Positions 63,075 to 64,000 of a stretch of 64,000 nucleotides of DNA are shown here, piece by piece (the stretch's first letter is position 1; each line of letters opens with the position of its first letter). Origin of the DNA: Flavobacteriaceae bacterium. Its GTDB lineage: Bacteria > Bacteroidota > Bacteroidia > Flavobacteriales > Flavobacteriaceae. Position numbers and translations under genes: made by a program. Below the pieces are notes generated by a model. That model saw only the letters and a program-made list of their open reading frames with translations. It was not told the DNA's origin and ran no database searches. Location of the stretch: positions 1 through 64,000 of the forward strand of contig JALWTD010000016.1 in assembly GCA_027082925.1 (NCBI GenBank), given 5' to 3'.

Positions 63075-63713
63075 CTACTTTTTTTTAGGCTTGTATTTTA
63101 ACGGAATATGAACCACTTTTTTAGTCTCAAAAAAAGGGTGCTCAAAATAATCGGTAAGATTAAATAGTTTGGCTGAAGGAAAATTTTGTAACTCCGCTGT
63201 TAAATCGCCACCTTTTAAATATAAAATACCGTTTTTTAGCGTGTGGCGTTGCTTTTTTGCAATTTTATTGCGAGTCCACTTCACAAAATCATCCATTTTT
63301 GTGACAGCTCTACTTACAATAAAGTCAAATTCACCCTTCACTTTCTCTGCTCGCATATGAACAGCTTCTACATTATTAAGCTCTAATGCTGATGCCACTT
63401 CGTTTACCACTTTTATTTTTTTACCAATAGAATCTACTAATAAAAATTTAGATTCAGGAAATAAAATTGCTAACGGAATACCGGGAAATCCTCCTCCTGT
63501 ACCAATATCTAAAACAGAAGTGTTAGGCTCAAACGGCTGTACTAAGGCAATTCCTAGAGAATGCAACACATGTCTAGTATACAGCTCGTCCATATCTTTT
63601 CTAGAAATCACGTTTATTTGTGCATTCCAAAACCTATATAAATCACCCAGTTCTAAAAACTGTTTTTTTTGTAAATCTGTCAAATTTGGGAAATGCCTTA
63701 AAATTATTTCCAT
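63075..63713 (-). CDS. rsmG: 16S rRNA m7G527 methyltransferase RsmG (GidB)
   Basis: This 212-aa protein has the RsmG pattern: NVISRKDMDELYTRHVLHSL at the N-terminus, SAM motif I as LDIGTGGGFPGIPLAI, LLVDSIGKKIKVVNEV, RAEKVKGEFDFIVSRAV. It methylates G527 of 16S rRNA. It has its own promoter and converges with the DUF6029 gene. Confidence 0.96.
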   Translation of the reverse strand: MEIILRHFPNLTDLQKKQFLELGDLYRFWNAQINVISRKDMDELYTRHVLHSLGIALVQPFEPNTSVLDIGTGGGFPGIPLAILFPESKFLLVDSIGKKIKVVNEVASALELNNVEAVHMRAEKVKGEFDFIVSRAVTKMDDFVKWTRNKIAKKQRHTLKNGILYLKGGDLTAELQNFPSAKLFNLTDYFEHPFFETKKVVHIPLKYKPKKK

Positions 63714-63733
63714 ACTTTTTCGTTAGTTTAATG

Positions 63734-63765
63734 CAAAAATACTGTTTCCAAATTTAAAATAACAA
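63734..63765 (-). promoter_or_regulatory. Promoter of rsmG
   Basis: On the minus strand a TTG (63765-63763) is followed after 21 nt by TATTTTTG (63741-63734), a complete Bacteroidota-type promoter 20 bp upstream of the start codon. Confidence 0.6.
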
Positions 63766-63859
63766 GTATTAAAAAAATGTTATATTTTTAAAAAAAGAGT
63801 TTTTGCAACTAAAAATAACGTAATTTCGTCGACTAACATACCCTTATTTGAGTACCATT

Positions 63860-64000
63860 ATGATTAAAAAACCCATTTCCTTTTCACGAATTGACAAAGC
63901 AAAATTTTTTAGAACCTTAAACAAACGAGTAAATTCTTACTTCAAAGAAAACCAAATTAAACGCACCGGTAACTGGAGATTATACACCAAAGCTATTGTA
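63860..64000 (+). CDS. Fatty acid / acyl-CoA desaturase, 5' part only
   Basis: The frame is open from ATG 63860 to the window end (47 codons). The N-terminus reads ISFSRIDKAKFFRTLNKRVN and KRTGNWRLYTKAIV, which is typical of the membrane fatty acid desaturases (linoleoyl-CoA desaturase-like) of flavobacteria. The His boxes lie outside the window, so the call rests on the N-terminus only. Confidence 0.65.
   Translation, partial: MIKKPISFSRIDKAKFFRTLNKRVNSYFKENQIKRTGNWRLYTKAIV

Overview
The window looks like chromosomal DNA of a marine flavobacterium (Bacteroidota, Flavobacteriaceae). The support is: strongly AT-rich sequence; Bacteroidota-type promoters (TAnnTTTG -7 boxes, often with a TTG about 20 nt upstream); family-typical proteins (type IX secretion plug protein DUF5103, GSCFA protein, Omp28-type lipoprotein, DUF6029 protein, YD/RHS proteins with a DUF6443-like segment); a complete Na+-translocating NADH:quinone reductase operon; and the conserved housekeeping genes era, der, alaS, gpmI, map, rsmG and pruA. 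I do not assign a genus.

Layout. (1) About 1-14,670 is accessory DNA. Two RHS/YD-repeat surface proteins lie on the minus strand, the second cut by the window edge. Divergent from them is a compact six-gene operon (5,739-11,896) for a type II secretion / type IV pilus-like machine: pseudopilin, short prepilin peptidase, GspE-type ATPase, secretin, GspL/PilN-like and GspM/PilO-like proteins. After it comes a three-gene mobile module (zinc-ribbon protein, unknown protein, tyrosine recombinase) directly at the 3' side of an initiator tRNA-Met gene. This is the arrangement of a genomic island inserted at a tRNA. (2) 14,839-25,553 is core genome: era, a two-TM protein and der; then a minus-strand run of M23 peptidase, MerR-like regulator, LemA, two TPM proteins and a PqqB-like hydrolase; then alaS and a GSCFA protein. 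(3) 25,558-37,533 is a block of mostly unrecognised envelope genes in two transcription units. Each starts behind the same 18-bp palindrome, which ends inside a promoter. A TPR sensor kinase, a LuxR-type response regulator and an RND/MMPL exporter follow. (4) 37,536-48,206 is metabolic and housekeeping: M20 amidohydrolase, rhodanese, a long aromatic amino acid hydroxylase, gpmI, a thioredoxin-like lipoprotein, a CoA-transferase, map, a methyltransferase, ApbE and an OmpA lipoprotein. (5) 48,263-54,754 carries nqrABCDEF and a small associated gene; ApbE nearby is the enzyme class that attaches FMN to NqrB and NqrC. (6) 55,099-64,000 holds the T9SS plug protein, apaG, a TANGO2/NRDE protein, pruA, an Omp28-type lipoprotein, a TlpA-like thioredoxin, DUF6029, rsmG and the start of a fatty acid desaturase.

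The two most interesting systems are the minimal secretin/pseudopilin machine next to RHS proteins on a putative tRNA-fMet island, and the twin-palindrome envelope regulon next to its candidate two-component system. The second contains a lipoprotein domain present three times and a probable frameshift in an A7 tract. No searches were run; all family calls rest on visible motifs, length and context.
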